Notes: a model not told the origin generated them from the letters alone. A stretch of 26,166 nucleotides of DNA from an uncultured Eubacteriales bacterium (GCA_949451265.1 CASTQR010000003.1:1-26166), one strand, 5' to 3'; numbered from the stretch's first letter, positions 1-6,526 are shown. Numbers and translations: made by a program.

Positions 1-40
1 CTCTTTTTAGAATGTGAGGATAGCTTTGACGGAACCGCGC

Positions 41-79
41 AAAAATATGCGGGCGCTCCAGGGAAAGGAACGCCCGCAT
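41..79 (-). terminator. Intrinsic terminator, probably ending the rodA transcript
   Basis: On the minus strand a 9-bp perfect stem (arms 71-79 and 47-55, ATGCGGGCG/CGCCCGCAT) is followed by ATATTTTTG, a proper T-tract (A41-A45 on the plus strand). It lies about 180 bases after the rodA stop, beyond the repeat element at 93-258. The 15-base loop is longer than usual. Confidence 0.6.
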
Positions 80-92
80 CGGATATTTCCGT

Positions 93-258
93 TTAGAAGC
101 TGTACCGATAGCCGAAGTATTCAGATTTGCGAGTCAAAATCGCCGCTGGCAAGGCGAAAAATCGCAGGAATACTTTGTGTATTTCAAGATTTTTCAACGC
201 AGCCAGCGGCAATTTGGGCCGCAAAGCTGGGTGCTGAGGCTATTGGTACAGCTTCTTA
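93..258. repeat. Candidate small non-autonomous repeat element (MITE-like) with 18-bp terminal inverted repeats
   Basis: The ends are inverted repeats, 96-113 and 238-255, matching at 17 of 18 positions with the one difference compatible with a G-U pair. Inside are GCCGCTGGC (142-150) with GCCAGCGGC (202-210), GAAAAATC (156-163) with GATTTTTC (188-195), and AAGTATTC (115-122) with GAATACTT (168-175). The last pair crosses the other two, so this is not one simple hairpin. TTA flanks both ends in direct orientation (93-95 and 256-258), which could be a short target duplication. No protein is credible here. Its dispersal in the genome is an inference that needs a copy count. Confidence 0.5.
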
Positions 259-261
259 GAT

Positions 262-1449
262 CTACAGCTGGCTCCTGTCCTTCAGCCAGCTTGGCAAAGG
301 CCGCATCTTGATCCCCGACACCAGCCCCATGGCGATGAACAGCGTCAGGGTGGACGACCCGCCGTAGCTGAAAAAGGGCAGCGTCAGCCCGATCACCGGC
401 CCGATATAGAGGTTCATGGCCACATTGATGATGGTCTGGATCATCAGCATACCGGCGATGCCCATGGCGATATAGGCGGACATATGGCTTTTGGCCCGCC
501 GGGACACCCACACGCACCGCAGGATGATCACCAGCAGGATCAGCAGCACCGCGCAGCAGCCCACCAGCCCGAACTCCTCCCCGCACACGGCGAAGATGTT
601 GTCGGTGTGCCGGGCGTTCAGGGCGTCCTCCCGGTAGGACTGGGTTTTCACCCCCTTGAGCCACCCCATGCCGGTGAGCTGGCCCGAGCCGATGGCGGTC
701 AGGGTTTGGTTCTGCTGCCAGCCCTGACCCTGGGGGTCCAGATTATTGCCCTTCCAGTGCTCCACCACCACCCGGAAGCGCATGATCCGGTAGTCCGTCC
801 AATACTTGGTACGGGGCAGGATGAAGCGCCACAGGAACACCACCGCCCCCACCATGGGCGCGCCCACCCCCACGAACCACCACTTGCTCACCCCGGCCAC
901 CCAGGCCATCACCACGAAGATGAACAGGTACACAATCACCATGCCCCAGTCGCCGGACAGCACCGCCAGCGACCCGGCGAACACCCCCGTGAGAACCACA
1001 TACTTCACCAGGGCCGGGAACCGCCCCAGCCCCCTGGGCCGCTCCTTGTTGATCATCCAGGCCAGCACTACAATAAAGGACAGCTTGGCGATCTCCCCCG
1101 GCTGGAAGCCGGGAAAGTGGGGGATGGGGAGGAACACCCAGCTCTTGTTGCCGCCGGCCAACCGCCCGAAGGGCTTGATCAGCGCGATGACGAACAGCCC
1201 CAGCAATAAGAACACCCACCACCACTTCTCCATCAGGTACTCAATGTCGATGAAGGTGACCCACACATAGGCCGCGATGCCCATAACGATGAACTGGGCC
1301 TGCTTCATCGCATAGTTGTGGAGGTCCGGGTCGTACCGGGTGGCGCTGTAGATCAGCACCAGCCCCATGAGGCTGGCCAGAACGCACAACGCCAGCAGCA
1401 GCACGTCGCCCTTTTTGAAGAATTCCCTGACGGTGCGCGCGGGCCCCAC
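262..1449 (-). CDS. rodA: RodA-type SEDS peptidoglycan glycosyltransferase
   Basis: This is a polytopic membrane protein of the FtsW/RodA/SpoVE family, which polymerises lipid II into glycan strands together with a class B PBP. About ten hydrophobic segments are visible. A long loop carries RTKYWTDYRIMRF, and the family signature region reads ARHTDNIFAVCGEEFGLVG. The last segments (FFSYGGSSTL) match the conserved GGSS motif near the C-terminus. The frame stays open to 1539, but a GTG at 1449 with GGGAGGG a few bases upstream gives a normal 395-residue protein and leaves the palindrome at 1482-1511 in the leader, so I chose it. It stands alone, divergent from tsaE. RodA rather than FtsW or SpoVE is a judgement from context and loop sequence. 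Family membership is near certain. Confidence 0.88.
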   Translation of the reverse strand: MGPARTVREFFKKGDVLLLALCVLASLMGLVLIYSATRYDPDLHNYAMKQAQFIVMGIAAYVWVTFIDIEYLMEKWWWVFLLLGLFVIALIKPFGRLAGGNKSWVFLPIPHFPGFQPGEIAKLSFIVVLAWMINKERPRGLGRFPALVKYVVLTGVFAGSLAVLSGDWGMVIVYLFIFVVMAWVAGVSKWWFVGVGAPMVGAVVFLWRFILPRTKYWTDYRIMRFRVVVEHWKGNNLDPQGQGWQQNQTLTAIGSGQLTGMGWLKGVKTQSYREDALNARHTDNIFAVCGEEFGLVGCCAVLLILLVIILRCVWVSRRAKSHMSAYIAMGIAGMLMIQTIINVAMNLYIGPVIGLTLPFFSYGGSSTLTLFIAMGLVSGIKMRPLPSWLKDRSQL

Positions 1450-1481
1450 GGCGTTCCCTCCCTTCCGAACGATCAGCGTTT

Positions 1482-1511
1482 GTGCCTCCCGCCCCGCGGG
1501 GCGGGAGGCAC
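1482..1511. promoter_or_regulatory. Perfect 30-bp palindrome in the rodA leader
   Basis: Two 15-base arms, GTGCCTCCCGCCCCG and its exact complement, meet with no spacer. It lies between the minus-strand promoter (1530-1535) and the GTG start at 1449. No T-tract follows on either strand, so it is not a standard terminator. The CCTCCC in its first-transcribed arm could also pair with the rodA ribosome site GGGAGGG, making an alternative fold possible. Confidence 0.5.
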
Positions 1512-1529
1512 TGAAAACAATCGCAAAAT

Positions 1530-1558
1530 AGTATAGCACATTCCGTCAGGATATGCTA
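1530..1558 (-). promoter_or_regulatory. Extended -10 promoter for rodA
   Basis: Read on the minus strand, TGCTATACT (1530-1538) is an extended -10 element (TGn plus TATACT). The -35 region at correct spacing (TAGCAT, 1553-1558) is poor, as is common for extended -10 promoters. It mirrors the plus-strand promoter beside it. Confidence 0.55.
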
Positions 1559-1562
1559 TACT
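1534..1562 (+). promoter_or_regulatory. Extended -10 promoter for tsaE-tsaB
   Basis: TGCTATACT at 1554-1562 is an extended -10 element. The base after it would place transcription start near 1569, about 45 bases before the tsaE ATG. The -35 match is weak. The 8-bp GTATAGCA/TGCTATAC inverted repeat (1531-1538 and 1554-1561) places the two divergent -10 boxes in mirror symmetry. Confidence 0.55.
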
Positions 1563-1614
1563 GTTTCGCGAGAGTTTTAAGAATCTTCACGTTATGTTGG
1601 GAAGTGACCGCGAT

Positions 1615-2040
1615 ATGGAATTTATCACCCACAGCCGGGCGGAGACGGAGGCCCTGGGGGCCCGTCTGGCAAACGCCCTGGACGGGGGACAGGTGGTGGC
1701 CTTCACCGGGGATTTAGGGGCGGGAAAAACCGCCTTTGTGTCCGGCATGGCCCGCTCACTGGGGGTGGAGGAGCGGGTGACCAGCCCCACCTTCACCATC
1801 GTCAACGAGTACGAGGGGGGCCGCCTGCCCCTGTTCCACTTTGATATGTACCGCCTGGGCAGCGCCGACGAGCTGTTCCACATCGGCTGGGAGGACTACC
1901 TGGCCCGGGGCGGCATCTGCGCCGTGGAGTGGAGCGAAAACGTGGCCGAGGCCATCGAGGACGACGCCATCCGGGTGTCCATCGTCCGGGGGGACGGGGA
2001 CGACGACCGGATCATCACCATCGAGGGGGTGGCCCTATGA
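1615..2040 (+). CDS. tsaE: tRNA t6A synthesis ATPase TsaE
   Basis: TsaE is the small P-loop ATPase that works with TsaB and TsaD to make threonylcarbamoyl-adenosine at position 37 of ANN-decoding tRNAs. The Walker A motif GDLGAGKT is at residues 32-39, followed by the family motif [11 protein letters not shown] and HFDMYRL. The 141-residue length is typical. An in-frame ATG seven codons upstream (1594) exists, but the ATG at 1615 has GGGAAG ten bases before it and starts where TsaE proteins usually start. The stop overlaps the tsaB start as ATGA, so the two genes are translationally coupled. No tsaD or rimI follows, so the rest of the pathway is elsewhere. Confidence 0.93.
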   Translation: MEFITHSRAETEALGARLANALDGGQVVAFTGDLGAGKTAFVSGMARSLGVEERVTSPTFTIVNEYEGGRLPLFHFDMYRLGSADELFHIGWEDYLARGGICAVEWSENVAEAIEDDAIRVSIVRGDGDDDRIITIEGVAL

Positions 2041-2747
2041 AGATCCTGGCGTTGGAGACCTCCGCCGTCACCGCCTCCGTGGCGGTGGCTGAGGACGAGA
2101 AGCTGCTGGCCCAGTCCTTCCAGAACAGCGGCCTGACCCACTCCGCCACCCTCATGCCCATGGTGTCCGACCTGCTGAAGAACACCGGCCTGTCCCTGGA
2201 GGACATGGACGTGATCGCCGTGGCGGCGGGCCCCGGCTCCTTCACCGGGGTGCGCATCGGCGTAGCGGCGGCAAAGGGGCTGGCGTGGCCGGGGGACAAG
2301 CCCTGCGCCCCCTGCTCCACCCTGGAGTCCATGGCCTGGCAGTGCGCCCACCTGGGCGGCGAGATCTGCGCCGCGATGGACGCCCGCCGGAACCAGGTCT
2401 ACTGCGCCCGCTTCCGGGCGGAGGGCGGAGCCCTCACCCGGCTGACGGAGGACCGGGCCATGGGCCTGGACGAGCTGGCGGAGGAAGTCCGCCGCTCCGG
2501 GCAGCCCCAGGCCCTGGTGGGGGACGGCGCCCATCTGGTACAGGCCGCCCTGGACGGGGTGGGCCTGCCCTGCGCCCCCATGCCGCCCCACCTGCTGTAC
2601 CAGACCGCCTGGGGGGTGGCCCGGTGCGCGCTGGAGCTGGCCCGAGGGGGCGGGCTGGTGTCCGCCGCCGCCATGGCCCCCAGCTACCACCGGCTCAGCC
2701 AGGCCGAGCGGGAGCGGCAGGAGAAGCTGAGGCAAACCCAAGCATAA
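2037..2747 (+). CDS. tsaB: tRNA t6A synthesis protein TsaB
   Basis: TsaB is a catalytically inert ASKHA-fold paralogue of TsaD that scaffolds the TsaB-TsaD-TsaE complex. The start [17 protein letters not shown] and the signature AAGPGSFTGVRIGVAAAKG are diagnostic. The 236-residue length fits Firmicutes TsaB. The frame is open further upstream, but the ATG at 2037 overlaps the tsaE stop (ATGA) and begins exactly at the conserved N-terminus. The C-terminal part ends in a hydrophilic ERERQEKLRQTQA tail. The gene is closed by a strong hairpin terminator directly after its stop codon and is convergent with nrdR. Confidence 0.93.
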   Translation: MKILALETSAVTASVAVAEDEKLLAQSFQNSGLTHSATLMPMVSDLLKNTGLSLEDMDVIAVAAGPGSFTGVRIGVAAAKGLAWPGDKPCAPCSTLESMAWQCAHLGGEICAAMDARRNQVYCARFRAEGGALTRLTEDRAMGLDELAEEVRRSGQPQALVGDGAHLVQAALDGVGLPCAPMPPHLLYQTAWGVARCALELARGGGLVSAAAMAPSYHRLSQAERERQEKLRQTQA

Positions 2748-2748
2748 A

Positions 2749-2782
2749 AAAGCGCACGGAGGGGCCGCCTTCCGTGCGCTTT
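2749..2782. terminator. Bidirectional terminator between tsaB and nrdR
   Basis: A perfect 12-bp stem (AAAGCGCACGGA at 2749-2760, complement at 2771-2782) with a 10-base loop. The arm ends supply short A/T runs on both sides, and the tsaB stop codon immediately precedes it. It serves the convergent tsaB and nrdR transcripts. Confidence 0.75.
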
Positions 2783-2802
2783 GCATCCTGCAGGATATAT
2801 GG

Positions 2803-3258
2803 TTACTTTTCCTCCAGCAGCCGGTTCAGCTCCGCCATAAAGGTGTTGATGTCCTTGAACTGGCGGTAGACGGAGGCGAACCGGACATAGGACACCTCGT
2901 CCACCCCCTTCAGCTTCTCCATCACCAGCTCGCCGATCTCGGTGCTGGGCACCTCCCGCACCATCTCGTTTTGCAGGGACTGCTCGATTTCGTTGGCGAT
3001 TCCCTCCAGGGTGGACATGGACACGGACCGCTTCTCGCAGGACTTCAGCATACTGCCCAGCAGCTTGCTCTTGTCGAAGGCCTGCCGGCTGCCGTCCCGC
3101 TTGATGACCATCAGGGGCAGGCTCTCCACGATCTCGTAAGTAGTGAACCGCTTCCGGCAGGCCAGACACTCCCGGCGGCGGCGGATGCTGCTGCCCTCGT
3201 CGGCGGGGCGGGAATCCACGACCTTGCTCTCTAACTGGGCGCAGTAGGGACATTTCAC
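2803..3258 (-). CDS. nrdR: Transcriptional repressor NrdR
   Basis: NrdR represses ribonucleotide reductase genes in response to dATP/ATP. The zinc ribbon has Cys3, Cys6, Cys31 and Cys34 (CPYC and CLAC), followed by the conserved RFTTYE. An ATP-cone domain fills most of the rest, starting near residue 48 ([14 protein letters not shown]). The 151-residue length is typical. The start is GTG at 3258, preceded by AAGGA about 11 bases upstream; the nearby ATG at 3264-3266 on the minus strand is out of frame. A TGATATAAT extended -10 promoter lies just upstream. No ribonucleotide reductase gene is in the window. Confidence 0.96.
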   Translation of the reverse strand: MKCPYCAQLESKVVDSRPADEGSSIRRRRECLACRKRFTTYEIVESLPLMVIKRDGSRQAFDKSKLLGSMLKSCEKRSVSMSTLEGIANEIEQSLQNEMVREVPSTEIGELVMEKLKGVDEVSYVRFASVYRQFKDINTFMAELNRLLEEK

Positions 3259-3306
3259 GGCGGCATCATTCCTTTCTTGAGCTTGGGGCCCGATCTCATA
3301 ATGGAA

Positions 3307-3315
3307 ATTATATCA
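3307..3315 (-). promoter_or_regulatory. Extended -10 promoter of nrdR
   Basis: On the minus strand TGATATAAT is a perfect extended -10 element (TG-A-TATAAT), about 50 bases before the nrdR GTG. No good -35 box is seen at 17 bases. Confidence 0.6.
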
Positions 3316-3342
3316 CAACTGTCCCGCTTATGGTATCCTTTT

Positions 3343-3369
3343 TTGAAAAAATTTTCCTGGGCGTATAAC
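3343..3369 (+). promoter_or_regulatory. Possible vegetative promoter of the 47-residue gene
   Basis: TTGAAA (3343-3348) and TATAAC (3364-3369) are separated by 15 bases, slightly short for sigma-A. It would give a leader of about 35 bases. A sporulation-type element overlaps it (3368-3393), and the sequence cannot decide between the two. Confidence 0.35.
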
Positions 3370-3393
3370 CGGGGCGCGGGTGTGGCATACTGT
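3368..3393 (+). promoter_or_regulatory. Possible sporulation (sigma-K/sigma-E-like) promoter
   Basis: ACC, 15 bases, then CATACTGT resembles the mother-cell sigma pattern (sigma-K AC and CATAnnnTA; sigma-E CATACAnT). The same spacing recurs at 18931-18956. Against it, transcription would start near 3400, right at the ribosome site, giving a very short leader. Confidence 0.3.
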
Positions 3394-3412
3394 CCTGCGT
3401 GAGGTGATAACA

Positions 3413-3556
3413 ATGAACAACTGCCCTGACAACAAGAAGCAGCAGAGCTCTGAGAACAAGAAGCAGCAGAGCTCCCAGAACAAGAACCAGCAGAACTCCG
3501 AGAACAAGAGCCAGCAGAATTCCGAGAACAAGAATTCCAACAGCCGGGGCTACTAA
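3413..3556 (+). CDS. 47-residue Asn/Gln/Lys/Ser repeat protein, unknown function
   Basis: An ATG at 3413 follows GAGGTGA with six bases of spacing, a strong ribosome site. The product starts MNNCPD and then consists of four 8-residue units of the type NKxQQxSE (residues 7-38), ending NSNSRGY. It is very hydrophilic, has one Cys and no hydrophobic stretch, so it is probably disordered. Short Asn/Gln-rich proteins of this kind occur in spore-forming Clostridia, and some spore proteins have similar composition, but I cannot assign it to a named family. A strong terminator follows at 3604. The ribosome site and repeat-preserving codon pattern make it a likely real gene although it is tiny. Confidence 0.65.
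   Translation: MNNCPDNKKQQSSENKKQQSSQNKNQQNSENKSQQNSENKNSNSRGY
3431..3526 (+). repeat. Four tandem 24-bp units inside the 47-residue gene
   Basis: Units of about AACAAGAAGCAGCAGAGCTC plus four bases are repeated four times in frame, with drift mostly at codons 3 and 6 of each unit. The unit is a multiple of three, so expansion or loss would keep the frame. Confidence 0.8.
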
Positions 3557-3603
3557 GAGGGCGGCGCGGCCCGCGCCATCATCTTATTACGCGTTGGCGG
3601 GAG

Positions 3604-3635
3604 CGGGGGGCGGCTGCGCCCCCCGTTCTTTTTTT
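3604..3635 (+). terminator. Strong intrinsic terminator after the 47-residue gene
   Basis: A 9-bp G/C stem (CGGGGGGCG at 3604-3612, CGCCCCCCG at 3617-3625) with a GCTG loop is followed by TTCTTTTTTT. The T-tract runs straight into the ribosome site (GAGGAGGT) of the next gene. Confidence 0.85.
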
Positions 3636-3652
3636 GAGGAGGTGCGCCCAGC

Positions 3653-3844
3653 ATGAAGCGCAAGGGAGACAACGACCCTGCGGACGTGGTCCGGAACCCC
3701 CAGTACCGGGAACCGCCCTACGAGGATCTGTCCAGCCTGGTGGCGGGGCGGATCCAGGCTGGCCCCCAGTCCACGCCCCCCAGGGAGGGCACCGATCTGG
3801 ACCACTGGCAGGACCCGGACCTGTTCCACTCGCCGGAGCTGTAG
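3653..3844 (+). CDS. 63-residue acidic hydrophilic protein, unknown function
   Basis: The ATG at 3653 has AGGAGG ten bases upstream and the gene is followed by its own terminator, so it is likely real. The product (MKRKGDNDPADVV... LFHSPEL) has no hydrophobic segment and no Cys, is rich in Pro, Asp and Glu, and shows no domain I recognise. Its ribosome site touches the T-tract of the preceding terminator and no separate promoter is visible, so it probably depends on readthrough of that terminator from the upstream gene. That would make it less expressed than its neighbour. Confidence 0.6.
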   Translation: MKRKGDNDPADVVRNPQYREPPYEDLSSLVAGRIQAGPQSTPPREGTDLDHWQDPDLFHSPEL

Positions 3845-3853
3845 CCGCGGCAA

Positions 3854-3879
3854 AAGGCCCCCGCAGACGCGGGGGCCTT
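3854..3879. terminator. Terminator between convergent genes
   Basis: A perfect 11-bp stem (AAGGCCCCCGC at 3854-3864, complement at 3869-3879) with an AGAC loop, followed on the plus strand by CCTTATTAT. It sits between the 63-residue gene and the DUF4363 gene and can act in both directions. Confidence 0.7.
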
Positions 3880-3884
3880 CCTTA

Positions 3885-4271
3885 TTATAATACATTGGTC
3901 AGGGTGGGCAGCTCTGCCTCCAAGAGAAGCTCCAGCTGGGTGATGAGCCTCTGGTTGACGGCGGCGTACTCCGCGCTCTGCCGTTCCCCGGCCCGCAAGA
4001 AGGCCAGGGTCTCGTCGAAGGAGATCAAAATCGCGTCAATGTCCGTGTGCCGCAGGGTGGTGTGGAGATAGCCCCCGTGCCCCTCCCAGCGTTCCCGGGC
4101 CTGCTCCGTGAGCCTTGCCGCCTCCCCCCAGTCCTCCCGCTCCACCTCCGCCTGGGCCTGGGACAGCAGTCCGGTGAGCTCCCCGGTAAACCGGCCCAGG
4201 TAGACGATGTGGACGGCGCACAGCGCCCCCACCAGCACGATCAGCCCCAGCGATACACACAGCCGCCTCAC
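3885..4271 (-). CDS. DUF4363 family protein
   Basis: This 128-residue protein has an N-terminal hydrophobic anchor (residues 5-26, SLGLIVLVGALCAVHIVYLG) followed by a helical, charged region outside the membrane (GELTGLLSQAQAEVE, ARERWEGHGGYLHTTLRH). Length, the TELTGLL-type helix and the pairing with a DUF421 gene match DUF4363, a Firmicutes family of unknown function. Its ATG overlaps the upstream DUF421 stop by four bases, so the two are co-translated. The EHGGYLHTTLRHTDID stretch is typical of the family. Recognition is by pattern and neighbour. Confidence 0.8.
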   Translation of the reverse strand: MRRLCVSLGLIVLVGALCAVHIVYLGRFTGELTGLLSQAQAEVEREDWGEAARLTEQARERWEGHGGYLHTTLRHTDIDAILISFDETLAFLRAGERQSAEYAAVNQRLITQLELLLEAELPTLTNVL

Positions 4272-4951
4272 GCCTTCGCCCCCTTCTTGGGGACGCAGTA
4301 GGTATTCCCCGTCTCGTCCACCGTGAGAAGGAACGCCTGCCGGTGGGAGTTCAGCCCATGGGCGGCCAGCTGCTTCTCCAGCCAGACCTCCTCGTAGCCC
4401 CGGCCCTTCAGGTTGTGCTCCAGCAGCCGCCCGTCGCTCACCAGCACCACGGGCAGCCCGGTCTCCTGGGTTTCCACGCCCATCTGGGCGGCGGTGGAGG
4501 GCTTCTCCGCCGCGTAGGGCAGTACGGACAACTGGCCGTTGGTCTCCAGCAGGGCGAACTTGATGGTCTGGATGTCAGTATAGCCCTGCATCCGCAGCTC
4601 CTCCAGCAGCTCGTCGATGGTCAGGCGGCACCGCTCCAGCTCCCGCTGGAGGACCGTCCCGTTCTCCACCACCACCGTGGGCTTGCCGCACAGCAGGGCC
4701 CGGAAGCCCAGGGACTTGGTGCACAGCGCCGACAGCGCCGCCGACAGGGCCAGCAGCACCACAATGGGGATCAGACCGGACGCCAGGGGGATCCCGTTGT
4801 CCTGCATGGGGACGGAGGCCAGATCCGCGATGATAAGGGTCAGCACCAGCTCGGAGGGCTCCAGCTGCCCGATCTGGTGCTTGCCCAGCAGCCGGATGCC
4901 CACGATGATAAACAGGTAAAGCACCACGGTGCGCACAAGTACCACAAACAC
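4268..4951 (-). CDS. DUF421 (YetF-like) membrane protein
   Basis: The first ~80 residues hold three hydrophobic helices (near 5-22, 32-48 and 57-76) with the family motif RLLGKHQIGQLEPSELVLTL. The C-terminal half is a soluble domain (VENGTVLQRELERCRLTIDE, ALLETNGQLSVLP). This is the YetF/YkjA-like DUF421 architecture. Related proteins in Bacillus, including a DUF421 member of a mobile spoVA operon, affect spore membrane properties, but a role here is inference. The start is GTG at 4951 with GAGGTGG four bases before it; a second GTG two codons later gives better spacing and is equally possible. It is the first gene of a two-gene operon. Confidence 0.88.
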   Translation of the reverse strand: MFVVLVRTVVLYLFIIVGIRLLGKHQIGQLEPSELVLTLIIADLASVPMQDNGIPLASGLIPIVVLLALSAALSALCTKSLGFRALLCGKPTVVVENGTVLQRELERCRLTIDELLEELRMQGYTDIQTIKFALLETNGQLSVLPYAAEKPSTAAQMGVETQETGLPVVLVSDGRLLEHNLKGRGYEEVWLEKQLAAHGLNSHRQAFLLTVDETGNTYCVPKKGAKA

Positions 4952-5074
4952 AAAACCACCTCGTTTCCCAAAATGCCGCCTGCTCAGTTTGCCCCTCGTG
5001 GGGGGCGGCTATGCCGCCTTTTGTCCAAATTCACAAAATTTGCCCGATCCGCCAAAAAGCCTCCAATCTTTGTC

Positions 5075-5103
5075 TTGTTTTTTGGGGGGAGATACGTTAC
5101 AAT
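5075..5103 (+). promoter_or_regulatory. Sigma-A promoter for the three-gene block before guaA
   Basis: TTGTTT (5075-5080), 17 bases, TACAAT (5098-5103). Start of transcription would be near 5110, about 70 bases before the ATG. A 7-bp hairpin (AAAGGGC 5114-5120, GCCCTTT 5130-5136) followed by GTTT lies in the leader and could be a weak attenuator. Upstream bases 4952-5074 hold only a short GGCGGC/GCCGCC hairpin. Confidence 0.65.
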
Positions 5104-5180
5104 ATATGGGGTTAAAGGGCGGGGAAAATGCCCTTTGTTTCCAAAATCTTCCGAGCTCCATCAAAGAGGGGGATTTTATC

Positions 5181-5861
5181 ATGCGCTACACGCGCCTGCG
5201 GTTCGATATCTGGCTGTGCCTCCTGCTGGCCTTCGGGGTGAGCCTGGGGGCGGTTAAGCTGACAGAGTATTTCCTGGATGGCGCCTACGAAAAGTACGCG
5301 GCGGAACACACCGTCTCCGATGGTGACATCGGCGGCAAGGCCGGGCCGGAGGTGTTCCGGGCCCAGAGCATCGACGACATCCTCAGCCACGACACCTTCA
5401 CCATCGTCTCCCACGGCATCGAGTACCGCAACCGGGGCGCGGGCTACTACGACGGGATCTACACCTATGCGGTGGGCCTGCCCTCCGGGGAGGTGGTGGC
5501 CGCCCGGATCAACATGGAAAACGTCCAGCAGGATGGGGACTACTACACCAGCGACCACACCCTGCCGGTGGGTAAGGTGGTGTACGCCGACCTCACCGAC
5601 AGCAAGATGTTCATGGACCAGATCAGCTACGGCATCCCCCTCACCCGCACCGACTTCTACGTGGATATGCTGGGGGTGGCGGGCAAGGTGTCGGAGGAGG
5701 ACTACAACCAGCGGTATACCGGAACCGCCCAGGTGATCGCCATTTTCGTGTGCTTCCCGCTGTTCCACTGGCTGGGTTCCAGCCTGGGGCTGTTCCCCCG
5801 GTTCTTCCCCCCGCGGAAGAAAAAAGGGGAGGAGGAGAAGCCCAGGAGCGAGTGGGACTGA
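5181..5861 (+). CDS. Membrane protein of unknown function, two helices with external domain
   Basis: The 226-residue product has one hydrophobic helix near residues 8-27 (IWLCLLLAFGVSLGAVKL) and another near 188-210 (AQVIAIFVCFPLFHWLGSSL), with about 150 hydrophilic residues between them (DGDYYTSDHTLPVGKVVYAD). It ends in a charged tail, PPRKKKGEEEKP. This suggests both termini inside and a central domain outside. The frame is open upstream to 4929, but the ATG at 5181 follows AGAGGGGGA and lies downstream of the promoter. I do not recognise the family. It heads a run of three unknown genes ending in guaA and is 59 bases from the next gene. Confidence 0.8.
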   Translation: MRYTRLRFDIWLCLLLAFGVSLGAVKLTEYFLDGAYEKYAAEHTVSDGDIGGKAGPEVFRAQSIDDILSHDTFTIVSHGIEYRNRGAGYYDGIYTYAVGLPSGEVVAARINMENVQQDGDYYTSDHTLPVGKVVYADLTDSKMFMDQISYGIPLTRTDFYVDMLGVAGKVSEEDYNQRYTGTAQVIAIFVCFPLFHWLGSSLGLFPRFFPPRKKKGEEEKPRSEWD

Positions 5862-5920
5862 CTTCGTTTTTCCCGGCGCGGGCGCGCCGATCATGTTCTA
5901 AGGAGAAGGAGAGAGCCGCA

Positions 5921-6526
5921 ATGAACCAGAAAGCCGTTCAGAAAATCAACTACGCCTACCTGCTGCTGACCATTTTTGTCCCCCTGGTGCTGATCGGGGT
6001 GATGGGCTATATCGGCGCCACGTTTTTCCGCGAGGGCGGGACGGGGGCCGTGATCTGCTTCATGCTGCCCACGGCGCTGGCCGTGGTGTGGTGGATCTTT
6101 GGCCCCACCACCATCTGGCGTCTGCGGAAGAAGGCCATGGAGCAGCAGCTGGACCAGCAGGGCTTCACCCGCAACCAGACCTTCTACGGCAGCAACCACA
6201 CCGTGATCGTGGATATCCGCAAGGGCATGATCGCCCTGCTGTTCTTCTGGAACCCCTTCGTGTCCTTTATCCTCCCCGCCAGCCGGGTGACCAAGGCGTG
6301 GACGGACGACGGGGCCGCCGGCTCCGGCTTTCTCCGGGGCACCAGCCGGGTGAGCTTCCTGTTCCTCATCGACGGGATCAAGATCCGAGTGGACACCTTC
6401 ACCTCCAACCAGCGGTGGAAGATGAACGACGAACACGTGCTGACCGGCATCTCCAAGGCGGATATGTGGGTCCAGGTGCTGGCGGAAGCCAAGGAAGCAT
6501 CGGAGCTGCGCGATGGGACTCATTGA
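5921..6526 (+). CDS. Two-helix membrane protein with cytoplasmic domain, unknown function
   Basis: The ATG at 5921 follows AAGGAGAAGGAGAG. Residues 12-34 (YLLLTIFVPLVLIGVMGYIG) and 41-62 (AVICFMLPTALAVVWWIFG) are hydrophobic helices. The rest is a soluble domain of mixed beta/alpha character (YGSNHTVIVDIRKGMIALLF, TSRVSFLFLIDGIKIRVDTF), which could be a PH-like fold, but that is only an impression. It is 201 residues long. Its end overlaps the next gene by 14 bases, which supports co-translation. I know no function for it. Confidence 0.8.
   Translation: MNQKAVQKINYAYLLLTIFVPLVLIGVMGYIGATFFREGGTGAVICFMLPTALAVVWWIFGPTTIWRLRKKAMEQQLDQQGFTRNQTFYGSNHTVIVDIRKGMIALLFFWNPFVSFILPASRVTKAWTDDGAAGSGFLRGTSRVSFLFLIDGIKIRVDTFTSNQRWKMNDEHVLTGISKADMWVQVLAEAKEASELRDGTH

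Noticed and set aside
14..259. 81-residue frame at the left edge
   Set aside because: It covers the terminator and the inverted repeats of the repeat element, has no ribosome site and no recognisable protein character.
3431..3526. Four regular repeats as a CRISPR or regulatory iteron array
   Set aside because: Units are contiguous with no spacers, drift in codon steps and remain in frame, so this is protein-coding repetition.
3328..3540. 70-residue hydrophobic minus-strand frame opposite the repeat gene
   Set aside because: Its hydrophobicity (FSEFCW repeats) is just the reverse complement of the 24-bp repeats. The plus frame has the ribosome site.
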